A DNA stretch of 28,313 nt from Anaeromyces robustus (GCA_002104895.1 MCFG01000482.1:17501-45813), one strand, 5' to 3'. Counted from the stretch's first letter, positions 1 to 23,492 are shown. Made by a program: numbers and translations. The notes: generated by a model from the letters alone, not told the origin.

Positions 1-437
1 ATAGAATAATTTTTTTTTGTTAAAAAAAAATATATATATTATAAACGGAATTTCATTCATAAATGATTTAACCAATAATTATATCTTCTTTTTAATTATT
101 AATTCGTAAAAAGATAAAAATGTTTCAATATTTTTTACGTCTAGATTTATATTATTATATTTGTTCAATAAAATACATAAAATATTATTTGTATTCTTAT
201 TCTTATTTTATTAATTTTATATATGGTTATATATTTTATATATGAAGTACAGAATATTAAAAAAATACTCTTTTAAATTATATGAATTCATTTTTTTTTT
301 AAATATCAAATATATATACATAAATTAATATATTATATTGAATAAATAAAACACAAATAATAAAATTTAACTTTTTATTAATGTGTTTTATTCTTTTTTT
401 TTTTTTTTTTTTTTTCTAATTTGATTTTGATTTTTTT
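1..437. other. AT-rich non-coding flank, 3' side of rhomboid A
   Basis: This stretch is nearly pure A+T with a poly-T run at about 393-415. On the minus strand it lies immediately downstream of the stop codon of rhomboid A, so it probably holds that gene's 3' untranslated region and polyadenylation signals. I could not place the cleavage site. No codon-like segment was found on either strand. Confidence 0.6.
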
Positions 438-2520
438 TTAATTCGTTGATGCTTCATAATTTTTACACCATCCCTTTTTTATTGGAAGACAATTTATATA
501 ATGACACCATTTACATTCACTTGATGTAACATAAAATTGTCTAAATACCCAAATAAATATAAATGTTGTAATAAAAATTGATATAATCATTAATATTCTT
601 TTTATTTTAAGATCTCTTTTACTAAATATAATAGTTGGCATAAATATTAAACCAGTTAATATTCCTGTAATAAAACCTCCAACATGGGCAAAATTATCAA
701 TATATGGAATTAAACCAATACCTAATGAGAAAAATACTACAGTTAACATTTTTATTAATTCTTTCCATGGTTCTATAATTAATTTCCAACTTTGAATTAA
801 ATCTAGTAAAAGACAGGCCAATAAACCTGTAATTGATGTATATATAAATTATAAAAAATTATGATTAATATTAGTATTATTTACTTTTTTTTAAAAAAAA
901 ATTTTAAAAAAAATGTTTATAATTTTATTAATTTTTTTTTATATAAAATTTTAATTTATATATATATATATATTTAAATATTTTTACCATATAAAGAACC
1001 CGAACATCCAACACTTGAAGAAATTCCAGAATATGAAGCACCAAAAGCAAAACCAAAAATACCACTAGCTAAATAAATAATCATAATTCTCCAAGTTCCA
1101 AAATCTTTTTCCATTTGAAATCCTGTACGAATTTGAAAAGCTAAATTAAAAACTAAATGAAAAATACCACCATGTAAAAATATTGGTGTAACAAAACGAA
1201 ACCATTGATTTGGGGTTTCATCTTTTTTTAAACCAAAACTACAAATATCAGCAAGAGAACAATAACTTGGATTTGTTAATAAAGTACCAGATCTATTTTC
1301 ATCTAAAGGAAAAGCTACTGGATTTATGGAACCTTTAATACTTGGAGGACATTCCATTAAAGTATAATTTGTTTTTTTCATACAAGGAAGGAATCTAGCT
1401 CCTAATTGAATTAATGCCTAAAAAATTTATATATATATAATATATAATATTAAATACATATAATATAATATAATAAACAAAAAAAAAAATGAATATTATT
1501 ATAATTTATAATAATAAAATTTTAATTATTTTAAATTTTTTCTTTTTTCTGATATAATTAATTATATTTCATAACAAATATATATTTAATATATATTAAT
1601 GATATTTATATTATTAAATTTTTCATATTTTTATCGTTATTTATTTATTTTAATTAACATCGTTACTATTATTATTATTATATTTTGTATAGATTTATTA
1701 ATATTATCATATATATATATATATTTTTATAAATAAATAAAAAAATTAAAATAAAATAATTTTGTAATGATAATTAAAAGGAATATTATAAAAATATGAT
1801 ATTCATAAATATAATATAAAAAAATTTCAATAAATTATTATTTTATCATTTCGTCATAATTGTTTTTTAATATCACACAAATACAAGTACAAACGTATCA
1901 ATGTACAATTCCAATATACTTACTCCAGAGTCTGGACCTAACATAATATTTTCATTTAAAGGTGCTACAAAATTTCCCGTTACAAGATAATATTTATAAA
2001 TAGAAATGAGCATCATTAAAAGTTGAAGACAAGTCATAATATACATAAAATAAGGTTGATACTGTTTCATTTGTTCTAATTGTTTACGTACTTCAGGATT
2101 ATAAAGTACACTTGGAACTTTTTGTTTTTTCTTTTGATTTGGATCATCTATTCTTTCTTTTTTTTCAGCAGCAGGTTCAGGTCGTTTAATACATGAACTA
2201 CTACTACTATAATAATCAGCATTTTCCATATTAACAGCATATGAATTTTCAGGATATTTTTTAGAATAGGATTGTACTTGTCCATTTAAATTATTATTAT
2301 TATTATAATTTGGATGTTGTCTATTTCTTAAATTATTATTATTATTATTATTAGTATTAGGATTATTTAATTTTTTATAAGTGTTACTTCTTTGAAAATA
2401 AGATACACCTTGAGGATTATTTTGATTAATATTTGCATCCTCAGCATTAATCCATTTCCATGTTTTTGTACCAGCCCTTTTAAGGGTTTGAATTGTATTA
2501 TTTCTTTTTAAATTACTCAT
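438..2520 (-). CDS. Rhomboid-family intramembrane serine protease A (3 exons)
   Basis: Exons, in order of translation, are 2520-1924, 1417-988 and 826-438 (597, 430 and 389 nt). They encode 471 residues. Intron 1 is phase 0 with donor GTAAGT and intron 2 is phase 1 with donor GTAAAA. Residues 1-155 are a hydrophilic, Asn-rich, probably cytosolic tail. A first membrane helix spans about 157-180. A loop with four cysteines (C211, C222, C252, C258) and the W271-x-R273 motif follows. H286-x-x-x-N290 lies in the second helix, the catalytic serine is S338 in GCSG, and the catalytic histidine is H390 in a HVGG context. A last helix spans about 417-438, before a Cys-rich tail (CKWC, then GWC). This is the 6+1 helix layout of secretory-pathway rhomboids, which cleave transmembrane substrates within the membrane. 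All catalytic residues are present, so it should be active rather than an iRhom. The substrate is unknown. A paralogue lies upstream on the same strand. Confidence 0.9.
827..987 (-). other. Intron 2 of rhomboid A
   Basis: A 161-nt phase-1 intron on the minus strand, with donor GTAAAA next to 988 and acceptor TTACAG next to 826. It splits the glycine codon right after the catalytic GCSG-x-L-Y segment. The same position and phase are used in rhomboid B. Confidence 0.85.
1418..1923 (-). other. Intron 1 of rhomboid A
   Basis: A 506-nt phase-0 intron on the minus strand, with donor GTAAGT next to 1924 and a T-rich acceptor ending in TAG next to 1417. It is more than twice as long as the matching intron of rhomboid B (216 nt). 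It contains, at about 1481-1517, a segment that recurs at about 3872-3908 between the two rhomboid genes. Confidence 0.85.
1481..1517. repeat. 37-bp dispersed direct repeat, copy 1
   Basis: An A-run followed by TGAATATTATTATAATTTAT and then AATAATAA. The same string occurs at about 3872-3908. The non-homopolymer part matches over about 28 nt. This copy is inside intron 1 of rhomboid A. Confidence 0.6.
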
Positions 2521-3078
2521 TTTTGTTATATATATATATATTTACTAAATCTATTAAATGATGAAAAAAAAAGTATTTTTAATTTTATTTTTTTTTTCAA
2601 TATTAAAAAAAAATTAAATAGGAAGAAAATGAAAATTGAAATTTGGTAATAAAAAGTAAAGTTATATATTAATAAATATATGAGTGTATTATAAAATATT
2701 TTAATTCAGTATTTGTAAAAAGTTTAATTTTTTATTTCTCTTTCTTTATTATCTAAATCCATATATAAAATAATTGAAAAAACCCCAAAAAAATGACAAT
2801 AAATTACTTAAATATATTGAAATTGTATTATAAATTTTAAAAGACAATAAATATTATGATATCATTTATATAGAAGTATCTGAAATTTGGTATGAAAAAT
2901 TTCTTTAAAGATACAATATTAATATGAATTATTTTTTAACAGTCTTTTTTTATATATTCTGAATAATTATATTTTCTTTATATTTTTAATTGATCATATT
3001 TAAATATTTAAATTTATGTTAACTTGATAAATTAATATTTTGTGCTTAAATATTTATAAGATTATCTTAAAATTTCCT

Positions 3079-3128
3079 TTTCTTTCTTTCTCTCTCTCTC
3101 TCTTTTTTTTTTTTTTTTTTTTTTTTTA
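3079..3128. repeat. CT/T polypyrimidine tract
   Basis: A TTTC/CT dinucleotide stretch runs directly into a T homopolymer of more than 20 nt. This is simple-sequence DNA with no coding content. Confidence 0.8.
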
Positions 3129-3850
3129 TAAAATTAACATTTAGCAAGAGAAAAAATTATTTTAGAAATATAAATATAAATAAAATAAAAGGAAAAAAAA
3201 AGGAAAAAACAAAAAATTAATGAAATAAAAATAAAAAATACTGATTTGCAATATTATATTTTTATTATACTTAAAAATTATTAAATAATAAATTCAACAA
3301 ATAAAAAAAAAGAATACTTTTTTAATTATTTAAATTATTTTCTTTTTTTTTTAATGAAATAATAAAAAATAATAATAATAAAGAATTATATAAATAAATA
3401 ATAAAATAATATATAATGTTATATAGGATTATTATTATAATCATTATTTATATTACTTTTATTATTGTTTTATTATTTATTGCTGTTTTATGTATTCTCA
3501 ATATTAATAATTACTATTAATTATTTTTTATTATTATTGATTATTTATGATTTATTATGAATGACGGTCATCCAATAAATCCTTAATAAAATAAATATAT
3601 TTAATTAATATTATATATATTGCAAATATAATTCAATATATATAAATATATTTTAAATTAAAAGAGTTTGATAAAATTTTATTGAATTTTTATTTTTTTA
3701 TAATAAATAAATTTTGAGATAATTTCCATAATTTAAATAATGTTATATCATTAATATATAAATATTTTTTTGATTTTTTTTTTTATTATCAATAATTCAT
3801 AATTAAAATTTTAAATCAATTAATTTTTTTAAACTTTAATTTATAATAAA

Positions 3851-3871
<21 letters not shown>

Positions 3872-3881
<10 letters not shown>

Positions 3882-3908
3882 GAATATTATTATAATTTAT
3901 AATAATAA
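3872..3908. repeat. 37-bp dispersed direct repeat, copy 2
   Basis: This is the second copy of the segment at 1481-1517: an A-run, then TGAATATTATTATAATTTAT and AATAATAA. It lies in the intergenic DNA between the rhomboid paralogues, so it may be a relic of the local duplication or a small dispersed element. Confidence 0.55.
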
Positions 3909-4120
3909 TAATTTATATATATTACTATTTACTCGACTCTGACTTTTTATTGGTTGGAATTTCTTTTACAATTTAAAAAAACAAAAAACAAAAAACAAAA
4001 AACATGAATTTATTGGGATTAAAAATATGAATATATATTTTTTATGACTATAGAAAAGTGAATAATAAATATTTGAATCATTATTTGAAATTTTTCATAA
4101 GTAGTTAATTGATTAATAAA

Positions 4121-4382
4121 ATAATAATTAAAGAAAAAACATAATTAATTTTTAATTTTTAAATATTTTTATATTATATAAAATAAGTTTATTAATTTTT
4201 ATATTTATATAAAACATGCTTATTATGTTTACTATTATATTGTAATATTTATTTAATTAAAAATAATAATTAAAATCATATTTAATTTTTTAAATATTTA
4301 AATATTTTTATATTATATAGAATATTTTTATTATATTTTCATTATATTTATTATTATATTATAATATTTATTTGTATATTAA
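4121..4382. repeat. Imperfect tandem duplication, ~130-bp unit
   Basis: Two adjacent units (about 4121-4261 and 4262-4382) share ordered blocks: AATAATTAAA, then AAATATTTTTATATTATATA, then a TATTATAT-TAATATTTATTT block. Spacing differs by small indels. The units are non-coding. Confidence 0.45.
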
Positions 4383-4420
4383 TATTATAATTATTTATAA
4401 TAATATATACATTATAAAAA

Positions 4421-4469
4421 AATGCTTTTTTTTATAATAATAATAAAAATATTAAAAGAAAAAAGCATT
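4421..4469. repeat. 11-bp inverted repeat (hairpin)
   Basis: Arms AATGCTTTTTT (4421-4431) and AAAAAAGCATT (4459-4469) are perfect complements around a 27-nt AT loop. It lies about 380 nt beyond the stop codon of rhomboid B in that gene's direction of transcription. A role in 3'-end formation is possible but unsupported. Confidence 0.4.
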
Positions 4470-4770
4470 ATTATTTTAATTAAAAATAAAAAATTAAAAC
4501 TATATTAAATAGTTATATAATAAATAATTATATAAAATAATATTGATATATATTATCTATTTATCTAAAAAGCAAAAAAAAAAAAAAAAAAAAATGAACT
4601 TTATATTTTTAATATATAATATAAATATATTTATAATTTTTATGTGTTTTAAACTATAAAAAATACATTTGAATATTATAATATAAATATAATATAATAT
4701 AATATATATAAAAAGAAAAGAAAAAATAAATAATTTAATAATTAAAAAAAAAATAATAAAATAAGATTTT

Positions 4771-4843
4771 GTTTTATTTTCTTTTTCTTTTTTCTTTTTT
4801 TTTTCTTTTTTCTTTTTTCTTTTTCTTTTTCTTTTTCTTTTTC
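4771..4843. repeat. Pyrimidine tract abutting the rhomboid B stop codon
   Basis: A TTTTC-type repeat ends four bases before the stop codon of rhomboid B. On the transcribed minus strand it is a purine tract (GAAAA-type) that begins the 3' untranslated region. Confidence 0.7.
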
Positions 4844-4846
4844 TAC

Positions 4847-6728
4847 CTAATACATGGATTCATAATCACACCATCCTTCTTTTATTGGTATACAACTTAA
4901 ATATTTACACCATTTACATACTTTTCCATTAATATAGAATTCTCTAAGAGCCCAAACAAATAAGAATGCAACAGCAAAAGTAGATATTACCATTAAAAAT
5001 CTTTTTATAATTAAACCCTTTTTACTGAAAACAATAATAGGTAACAATATAATGCCTGTAAGTAAACCCATAATAAAACCTCCAATATGTGCAAAATTAT
5101 CTATATATGGAATTAATCCAAAACCTAAGGATATGACAATAAGAATTAATAATTTAAATAATTCCCACCATGGTTTGACAATAATTTTCCAACTTTGAAT
5201 TAAATCAAGTAAAAGACATGCTAATAAACCTATTTAATTTAATTTAAATAATAATAACGTAATATATAATATGAAAAAAGTAAAAATAAAAATATAAATA
5301 AAAAAAAATAGAAAATAGATAATAGAATATAAAAAATTAATATATATATATATTGATTAAACAAAATTAAATAGAAAAAACAAAAAAGATAAATAAATAA
5401 AAAAATTCTTAATAAAATTAATTAATTAAGTAATTATTATTATTATTATTTTTACCATATAAAGCACCAGAACAACCAACACTTGGTGAATAACCAACAG
5501 ACTTTGCTTCAAACATAAAACCAAATATACCACTAAGCATATAAATAATTGCCATTCTCCAAGTACCGAATTCTTTTTCCATTGGAAAACCAGTACGTAT
5601 TTGGAATATTAGATTAAATAAAAGATGTACAACACCAGCATGTAAAAAAATTGGAAGTATAAAACGGAACCATTGATATGGTGGTTCACCCTCTTGCATA
5701 CCCATACCACAAATATCAGCAATAGTACAGTAATTAGAGGTTTGATCAACAGCCATAAATTGTCCATATTCATCAACTTGATATTGAGTATAATGTTTTG
5801 AACTAACAATACCTGGTGGACAATCTGTTCCTGTGAAATTAGTTGGTTGCATACATGGAAGGAATCTTGCTCCCAAATTAATTAAAGTCTAATATTATTA
5901 ATAATATATGATTATTTAAATTATATAATATATTGAAAATAATACAATAAAAATATTTATTAATATTAATAATCATATATTTTATTGTATTTTATTTTAT
6001 AATACAAATATATTTTTTTTTTGAATTTATATATATATATTATATGATTATATTTATTTATTTATTTATTTATATTTTTATTTATTATATTAATTTAAAC
6101 TTACACTTGGATAAGGTCCTATCATTGGATTTTCATTTAAGTCAGCGACAAATCTATGAGTAGAATAATAATTTTTTATAACAGAAAAAACTAAACCTAA
6201 TATTTGTACAAGTGTAATAAGATACATAAAATATGGGGAATGACGTTTCATTTGACGAATTTGTCTAAGTACATCTGGATTGTATAAAGCACTTGGAATT
6301 TTTAAATTTTTTCTTTTATTTGGATCACTTTCATTCTTTTGTTTTTCAAAAGCTGCTTCAGGTCTTTGAATACGTGCTTCCACTTCCTCCTTAATAGGGT
6401 CTAAATCAACTGCAGTATAAGATTGTTCATTGGAAGATAAATATTTAATATAATTTAAATATTGACTATTATTACTTGAATTTTGGGATTGTAAACTAAA
6501 TCCTTTACTTCTACGCATTTGTTTGTAGGTATTATTTCTTTGATAGAAAGAATAACCTACTGGTTGTTCATAACTGACATTAGAGTCTTCAGCATTAAGC
6601 CATCTCCAAGCTTCTGTACCATATTTTCTTATATATGTACTTTTTCTTCTTAAATCACTATATCTTCTTGAATCACTATCATTTGAATATGTACTTTTTC
6701 TTCTTAAATCAGTATAATAATTACTCAT
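4847..6728 (-). CDS. Rhomboid-family intramembrane serine protease B (3 exons)
   Basis: Exons, in order of translation, are 6728-6105, 5888-5456 and 5229-4847 (624, 433 and 383 nt), encoding 479 residues. Both intron phases (0, then 1) and positions match rhomboid A, so the pair arose by tandem duplication. Residues 1-164 are hydrophilic and contain DLRRKSTY twice (7-14 and 25-32), which is absent from A. The first membrane helix is about 165-187. Loop cysteines are C220, C231, C262 and C268. The motifs are W281-x-R283, H296-x-x-x-N300, catalytic S348 in GCSG and catalytic H400 in a HIGG context. The tail carries CKWC and GWC. From the ALIQLGARF/TLINLGARF segment onward, A and B are closely similar. 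Their tails share only a short W-x-W-x-NAED block followed by a QR-x-NTYK block. It should be an active secretory-pathway rhomboid; the substrate is unknown. Confidence 0.9.
5230..5455 (-). other. Intron 2 of rhomboid B
   Basis: A 226-nt phase-1 intron on the minus strand, with donor GTAAAA next to 5456 and acceptor AATAG next to 5229. It interrupts the same glycine codon as intron 2 of rhomboid A. Confidence 0.85.
5889..6104 (-). other. Intron 1 of rhomboid B
   Basis: A 216-nt phase-0 intron on the minus strand, with donor GTAAGT next to 6105 and acceptor TATTAG next to 5888. It joins GPYPS to TLINLGARF. The matching join in rhomboid A is GPDSG to ALIQLGARF. Confidence 0.85.
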
Positions 6729-8203
6729 ATTTGTATATGTTTTACTTTTATAAAAAATATATATTTATTGATTTTTAATAAAATGTTAAATTTGAATTTT
6801 CAAAAATTTATAATAAATTTGTTTTATAAATGAATCTTTTTTTTTTTTTTGTATATATACTAATTATTTGATTGAATTATGAAGATTTGCTTTAATTTAT
6901 AGAATAAGATAGTATTTTTTTATTTATTAATTATTTTGTATTATCGTTTAAAATATGAATAAATATATAATATAGTATATATTTTCTTTTCTTTTTTTTT
7001 TTTTTTAATATTTTTATATAATAAAAAAAAATAATATATAATTCAAAGTTGAAATTCAAAAAAAAAAAAAAAAAAAAAAAAAAAAACAAAAATCCAAATG
7101 ATAAAATTACAAAAATTTTGAAATGTATTATTTATTTATTGTTACTGTTATTGTTAAAATTGTTATTATTATTATTATTATTTATATGATTATAGATATA
7201 ATATACAAATAAAAATTTAATATGATTTTTCCTGAGATTGAATATTTGAGATGTATAATATAAAGTCAATTTATATTATTTTGATGTTTTTCATTTGTTT
7301 TGTTTTGTTCTGCTTATTATAATATAAATTTATATCTTTTATATTATTATTATTATTACTTAAATGAAGGGATTTTTATAAATAAACAATATAAAATGAA
7401 TATATAAAGTTAAATATAATTGATGAAAATAAATATATTAAAATCAAAAAGTGAATAATAATAACAATAGCAATATAAACTTTTAACAAAAACAATAAAA
7501 TTTTTTAAAAGTAATTAAAAAAAAAGTCACTTTTTTTTAATATTTTAAATAATAAAAAAGTTTTTTAATATAAAAATATATTAATATGTATAATATAATA
7601 TAATATATATAATATTATATTAAAATTTATTAATTTATTATTATATTTATTCATTTACTTATATTTGCCACTATTTTAAATAGTTTAAATTCCTTTATTT
7701 TGTAAACATTTTATAAATAAATATATATATAAATGAATGAATAATTATATTATTAAATAAATAATTAAATTAGTACAAAATAAAAAAAATATATTAATAT
7801 ACACAAAGATGAATAATATATCAATGAATATATAAATTAAAAATAAATAAATATTTAAATAAAAATAAATAAATAAATATACAAATAGATAAATTTAATA
7901 TCAAAATAAAAAATATATTGTTACACCAATGAAAAATATATTATCAAAATTAAAAAAAAAAAAAAGGATTAATATATATACAAAATATATTACATATATT
8001 ATAATATATTAAATAGTATATTAATATATTGTATATCATTATATTTAAATTAATAACATATAATAAAGTGTAATATATATAGTTGAAAATAAATTTTTTT
8101 TATATAATAAAGTTTAATATAAAATATCAATACACTTAAAACTGTAATAAATATAATTAATAATATATTAATATATTATGATATATTATTATAAAAAAAA
8201 AAC

Positions 8204-8255
8204 TTTAAAAATAAACTAATTACAAAGATACTTTTGTAATTAGTTTATTTTTAAA
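8204..8255. repeat. 23-bp perfect inverted repeat with 6-nt loop
   Basis: The left arm at 8204-8226 (contains AATAAACTAATTACAAA) and the right arm at 8233-8255 (contains TTTGTAATTAGTTTATT) are perfect complements separated by GATACT. A second, weaker pairing follows at once: ACATCTCTTTGT (8255-8266) against CCAAAAAGATGT (8291-8302), 10 of 12 positions. This is one of the few long perfect palindromes here that is not a simple repeat. It could be a miniature inverted-repeat element, or a structured transcript or replication site. Confidence 0.8.
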
Positions 8256-8576
8256 CATCTCTTTGTAAGAATTCTACACTTTTTAGTACTCCAAAAAGAT
8301 GTATTTAAATGATAATGACAACTAACTTTTTTTTATATAATCATTATTAATAAATAATAATTAATAATCATTAGGATAGTATTAGTTTCTTTCCTTTATT
8401 TTTTATTCTTTAACATTATAAAATAAAAATTTAATTAAATTTAGTTTGTTATAAATAAAAAGTAAATAAATATTATAATAGATTACACAAAGAACAAATA
8501 ATAATATAATAGAATTTCATAAATCATAAAATAGAATAATTATAAAGTATGTACATAAAATATATAATATATAAAT

Positions 8577-8907
<331 letters not shown>

Positions 8908-9596
8908 TTTCATTTCATTATATCAATAATAAAAATTATATCAATATAAGGCTTCTATAATATGTAAAATATTATGAAATTTGTTACAAGTATAAGTTAT
9001 TATAGTATTAATACTATTCTTATTTTTCTTAAATAAATAAAAAAATAATTAATCATTATAATGTTATAATATATATCTATATAAATTATAAATATATATA
9101 TTTATATAAATATTTATTTTTTTTTTTTTTATTTTTAAAAAAAAAAAATTAAAAAAAATAGCTACATAAATATATAAAAGTTACTTTATATACTTTATAT
9201 GGTAGAGTAATAATTATACAAAAAGTGTTTAAAAATACAAAAGTTAATAAAAAAAATAAAAATAAAAAAATATTTGAATTTTAAAAGTTACATATTCTGT
9301 GTTTTATTTATTATGATCAAATTATAAATTTATTTATTTATCTATTTATTTATCTATTAATTTATCTATTTATATATATATTTATTTATTATCAAATCAA
9401 ATATATATTTAAAAATTTTAAAATTCAAAAATTTATCATTAATTTAAAATTTATATAGAATAAAAATTAATTAAAATAAATTAAATAAAAAAAGAAAGTA
9501 TAAAATATAAAGTAAATATTTTTTTTTTTTAAATAATAATATATAAATATAATACATAATAATTTATAAAACAAATAAACAAAAGAAAAAAAACAC

Positions 9597-9635
9597 AATA
9601 ATAATAATAATAATATAATAATAATAATAATAATA
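9597..9635. repeat. (AAT)n microsatellite upstream of the giant gene
   Basis: A run of AAT triplets with one dropped base lies about 50-90 nt upstream of the start codon at 9684, probably in the 5' untranslated region or core promoter. Confidence 0.7.
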
Positions 9636-9683
9636 GTAAAAATAAAAAAAATTGTAAATAAGAATAAGTTGTAAATAGTAGTT

Positions 9684-20813
<11,130 letters not shown>

Positions 20814-21930
20814 AAAAATAAGAAAGAAAGAAAGAAGAAGAAGGAAGTAAAAAAAAAAAAAATGAATGTAGCAAAAAAAAAAAAAATTAATCTATTAATA
20901 AATATATAATACATACATAAATAAATAAACAAATAAATAAATATATATATATGTATAAATAAGCAAAATATATAATATAATATAAATATATATGTAATAT
21001 AAATAAAATACTTTTTATTTATATTATTATATCTATAAAAAAAAAAAAATAAATAAAAACAAGTGTAAATAATCATAACACGAGATTTATTAAATAAAAT
21101 AAAATAAAACTAAAATAATGATGTAAACAGTAATATAATAATCATTAATATTTATTAATAAAAAATAAAAAATAAATAAAAAAAAATTTAAAAAAATAAG
21201 AATAAAATAAATGTTTTATTATTATCTTAATAAATAATAAGATAAAAATTATTTATAAATCATATTAATTATATATTCCAATGTAATTATAATTTATTTT
21301 ATCAAAATAAGTAATAAATTTTGTTTTATTTTTTTTTTCATGAAATATATTTATTATTTTATTATTATTTATTAACTTATTCATATAGCATTTATAATAA
21401 GAATGAATAATAATAAAATAAGAATGTATAAGAATGTATGATATGTAATATAGCAATATAAATTATATTGTATTATTGTATAACATTAAATTATTTTTAT
21501 GTATTACATGCATACGATGCATATTAAAAAATAAAAAAAATAAAAATAAAAATAAAAATAAAAATTACAAATGGCTTAAATCACAATTTATAATAAATAA
21601 ATAAATATTAGAATAATGAACATAAATCACAATTCAAGTTATGATTGTACAAAAAAAAAAACAAAAAAAACAAAAACAAAAAAAAAAAAAAAAAAACAAT
21701 TGTTATTGTTAATATAAATTTAAATCAAAAAAAAAATTTTTTTAAAAAGCCTTACTTATTATTTAATTAAATTATTGTTATTCTAAACGAATTGAAACCT
21801 TTAAGAAACTCTTTTTTTTTTTTTTTTATTATCTTTTTTTTTTGTTTTTGTTAATAATTGATCTTTTTTATTAGTTTATTTAATATCATAAATCACAATT
21901 TTTTTTTATTATTTATATTTACTTATTTAT

Positions 21931-21962
<32 letters not shown>

Positions 21963-22496
21963 AAAATGATTTTTTATTTTTATTTTTATTTTTGATTTTT
22001 GATTTTTGATTTTTAATTTTATTTTTATTAATTTATTATGCATTTTTTTATTTTATATTTTTTTATGTGTTTAATGTGTTTAATGTGTTCAAATTTTTTT
22101 TTTCTTTCTTTTCTTTTTTTCTTTTTTTTTTTTTTTTTTTTTTTTTGTACTCTTTTATTTTTTTATTTTTTTTCTCTTAACGGAAAATATCTAAAATAAG
22201 AATTTAATAGTATTTTCTATAATTAAAAAAAAACGTGATATTAAAATAAAAAAAAAAAAAAAAAAATAAAATATGTATTCAATAACAATAACAATAACAA
22301 ATAATTAAAACGTTTTAAAAATTTAATTTTAAATTGTTTTAAACAAAGTAAAAAAAAAAAAAGTTAATATAACAAATGTAATAAATACAATACAATATGA
22401 TGTAATCATATATTATTATATAATATTATATAATAATAGTTAATAATATTAATAATTATAAAAAAAATAATAATTATAAAATAATTATAAAAAAAA

Positions 22497-22540
22497 ATAA
22501 AATAAAAAACAATGAAAAACAATGAAAAACAATGAAAACA
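22497..22540. repeat. AAACAATGAA short tandem repeat, ~4 copies
   Basis: Four adjacent copies of a 10-11-bp unit containing AACAATGAAA. It is non-coding and of unknown significance. Confidence 0.7.
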
Positions 22541-23490
22541 ATAATATAAATCGGAATCATATTAATTTATAGGAAACAAAAAAAAAAAAAAAAAAAAGTG
22601 ATTCATTTCATATTACAATATGAACTATTTTTCATAATTTTTTATTTTTTTTTTGTATTTTTTTTTATTTTCTTATTTTGATTCATAATTCATAATTCAT
22701 AATAATATAATTTAAAGTTTTCTTTCTTTTTCTTTTCTATTTTTTACCATGTTTTTATTTTTAACTTAGTGATTACTAAATATTAAAATTCATTTTCTTT
22801 TTCTTAATAATAAAGTTTTTTTAATTAAAAAAAAAAAAAAAAACTTTTAAAGTTTTAAGATTAACATTAATTAAAAAAAAAAAACTATATCTGAATTAAG
22901 AATTAATAAAGAGAATTCAGTTAAAAAAAAAAAAAAACTTTATCATAAAAAAAAAAAAAGAGAGAATTTAATATAAAACATCATAAAAAATAAAATAAAG
23001 TAAAAAAAAAAATGAATAAAAAAGTATATATTGAAAAATAATAATAAATAATAATTAAATAAATGTAAATGATATGAATGATGTACAGAATTAATACTAT
23101 TTTTATTTTTGGTTTTATTTATTTATTAATATATAATGAATACTTTTATTATTGCATTTAATAGGATTCCGATTTTATTTCTATTTTTAATTATATTATA
23201 TTATATTATATTATGTAATAAAAAAAATAAAAATAATAATAATAAAAGCCATTTATTAAAAATATAATAACAATTAACAATATTTGTATATTTATATATT
23301 TACTGGTTTTTATTTTTTTTAGTATCATTTTTTTTCATTATGTGTTTTTTTTATGATTCATGTATTTTAATATTTAAATTCAATAAAGTTGACGTACAAA
23401 TTGTGTGCCATAAAAAAAAAAAAAAAAAAAAAAAAAATGTATATTTATATTTATATTGAGTAAAGAATGCATCCTTTTTTTTTTATTTTT

Positions 23491-23492
23491 TT

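Larger units (their letters stand above)
2521..4846. other. Intergenic region between the two rhomboid genes
   Basis: About 2.3 kb of very AT-rich DNA lies between the start codon of rhomboid A and the stop codon of rhomboid B, both on the minus strand. It must hold the promoter of A (lower end) and the 3' region of B (upper end). It contains a CT-rich tract (about 3079-3128), a poly-A run and repeat copy (3857-3908), an imperfect duplication (4121-4382), a hairpin (4421-4469) and a pyrimidine tract (4771-4843). A few codon-like patches of 14-30 triplets exist, but none could be built into a gene. Confidence 0.6.

Noticed and set aside
2780-2910. Codon-like patches on the plus strand between the rhomboid genes
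   Set aside because: They are 15-22 codons each, bounded by stops, with no splice pattern linking them; within chance expectation for AT-rich DNA.
3930-4110. Minus-strand patches of about 15 and 30 codons (one reading VKEIPTNKKSESSK-stop)
   Set aside because: I could not join them to any upstream exon in frame, and no family is recognisable.
7217-7262. Short plus-strand frame starting MIFPEIEYLR
   Set aside because: Only 13 codons, with no splice donor before the stop and no neighbouring exon.
21725-21815. Slightly GC-richer patch readable on the minus strand as about 15 codons
   Set aside because: Too short, bounded by homopolymers and without a plausible upstream exon.
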